From Actinomycetes bacterium (GTDB lineage Bacteria; Actinomycetota; Acidimicrobiia; Acidimicrobiales; Palsa-688), in NCBI GenBank assembly GCA_021816565.1, contig JAKAXN010000331.1, forward strand, positions 1-5,288: DNA of 5,288 nt, read 5' to 3'. Shown piece by piece: positions 5,048 to 5,288 of this stretch. The notes under the pieces are model-generated. The model was not told the DNA's origin and ran no database searches. It saw nothing but the letters and a program-made list of their open reading frames with translations. A program made the translations under genes and the position numbers. The stretch's first letter is position 1; each line of letters starts with the position of its first letter.

Positions 5048-5288
5048 GCATCATCCACCTGATCCGCAACACCTTCCGCCTCGCCAGCCGCCGGGACTGG
5101 GACGCCCTCAAGAAGGACCTGCGACCCATCTACACCGCGGTGAACGCCGATGCCGCCCTGGCCGCGTTCGGGGAGCTCGCCGACAAGTGGGAGCAGCGCT
5201 ACCCGGCGGTCATCCGGCTGTGGGCGAACGCCTGGGAAGAGTTCATCCCGTTCCTGGACTACGACGTGGAGATCCGCAAAGTGCTGTG
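5048..5288 (+). pseudogene. IS256-family transposase, 3' part, continuing beyond the window
   Basis: The frame starting TGC ATC ATC at 5048 reads CIIHLIRNTFRLAS and onward for 80 codons with no stop to the window edge. This is precisely the segment following the VQT residues that end the left part at 3540. Joining 3540 (or 3541) to 5048 restores the reading frame without loss or gain, showing clean insertion rather than decay. The segment contains the conserved RLWANAWEEFIPF region that precedes the final catalytic glutamate of IS256 transposases, which must lie past 5288 if retained. There is no start codon or ribosome binding site of its own. Confidence 0.92.

Noticed and set aside
1..5288. 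CRISPR array, tRNA, toxin-antitoxin or defence genes
   Set aside because: There are no spaced direct repeats, no tRNA-like fold, and no coding region outside transposase families.

Overview
This window is a pile-up of insertion sequences in a high-GC genome. Codon use is strongly GC-ending and the transposases resemble those I know from actinobacteria, so a high-GC actinobacterium or a metagenomic relative is the best guess. No host gene, tRNA, rRNA or CRISPR array is visible. Every recognisable coding region belongs to a transposable element.

Layout. (1) 1-134 has no identifiable gene, apart from a possible nine-codon istB stub. (2) 135 to about 1283, minus strand, is an IS21-family istA that lacks its N-terminal DNA-binding part. 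(3) At about 1279-1297 it abuts, head to head, an IS256-family transposase that has also lost its 5' end (1294-2430, plus strand). (4) 2431-2712 is non-coding and holds a large nested inverted repeat plus the leader of the next gene. (5) A second, different IS256-family transposase starts at 2725 and is cut at 3540. Its reading frame resumes exactly at 5048 and runs off the window. (6) The interruption, 3542-5047, is an IS110-family element (about 1.5 kb) inserted without a conventional target duplication at a CT dinucleotide.

The main discovery is in the IS110 element. Its left non-coding end (3556-3724) folds by hand into the plan of an IS110 bridge RNA: a 5' hairpin, a target-binding loop and a donor-binding loop. 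The guides match this element's own insertion site and its own ends, all anchored at the CT core: 8/9 and 7/7 bases for target left and right, 9/10 and 5/5 for donor left and right. The right end also carries a perfect TTGACA placed to form a promoter across the joined ends of a circular intermediate.

The recombinase gene of this element is split by an internal inversion. The N-terminal DEDD catalytic half lies on the minus strand (3759-4385). The C-terminal half with the probable catalytic serine lies on the plus strand (about 4386-4944). Both inversion boundaries carry a 10-bp inverted repeat (GAGGAG[G/C]CTC, 9/10) that coincides with the ribosome binding site of the gene at one end. Simple re-inversion leaves the halves one base out of frame, so an old, decayed inversion is more likely than a clean switch, but the arrangement deserves checking.

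Inferred order of events: the second IS256 copy was present first, the IS110 element inserted into it under bridge-RNA guidance, and the recombinase half was then inverted. The istA/IS256 head-to-head junction is a separate deletion or rearrangement of unknown age.
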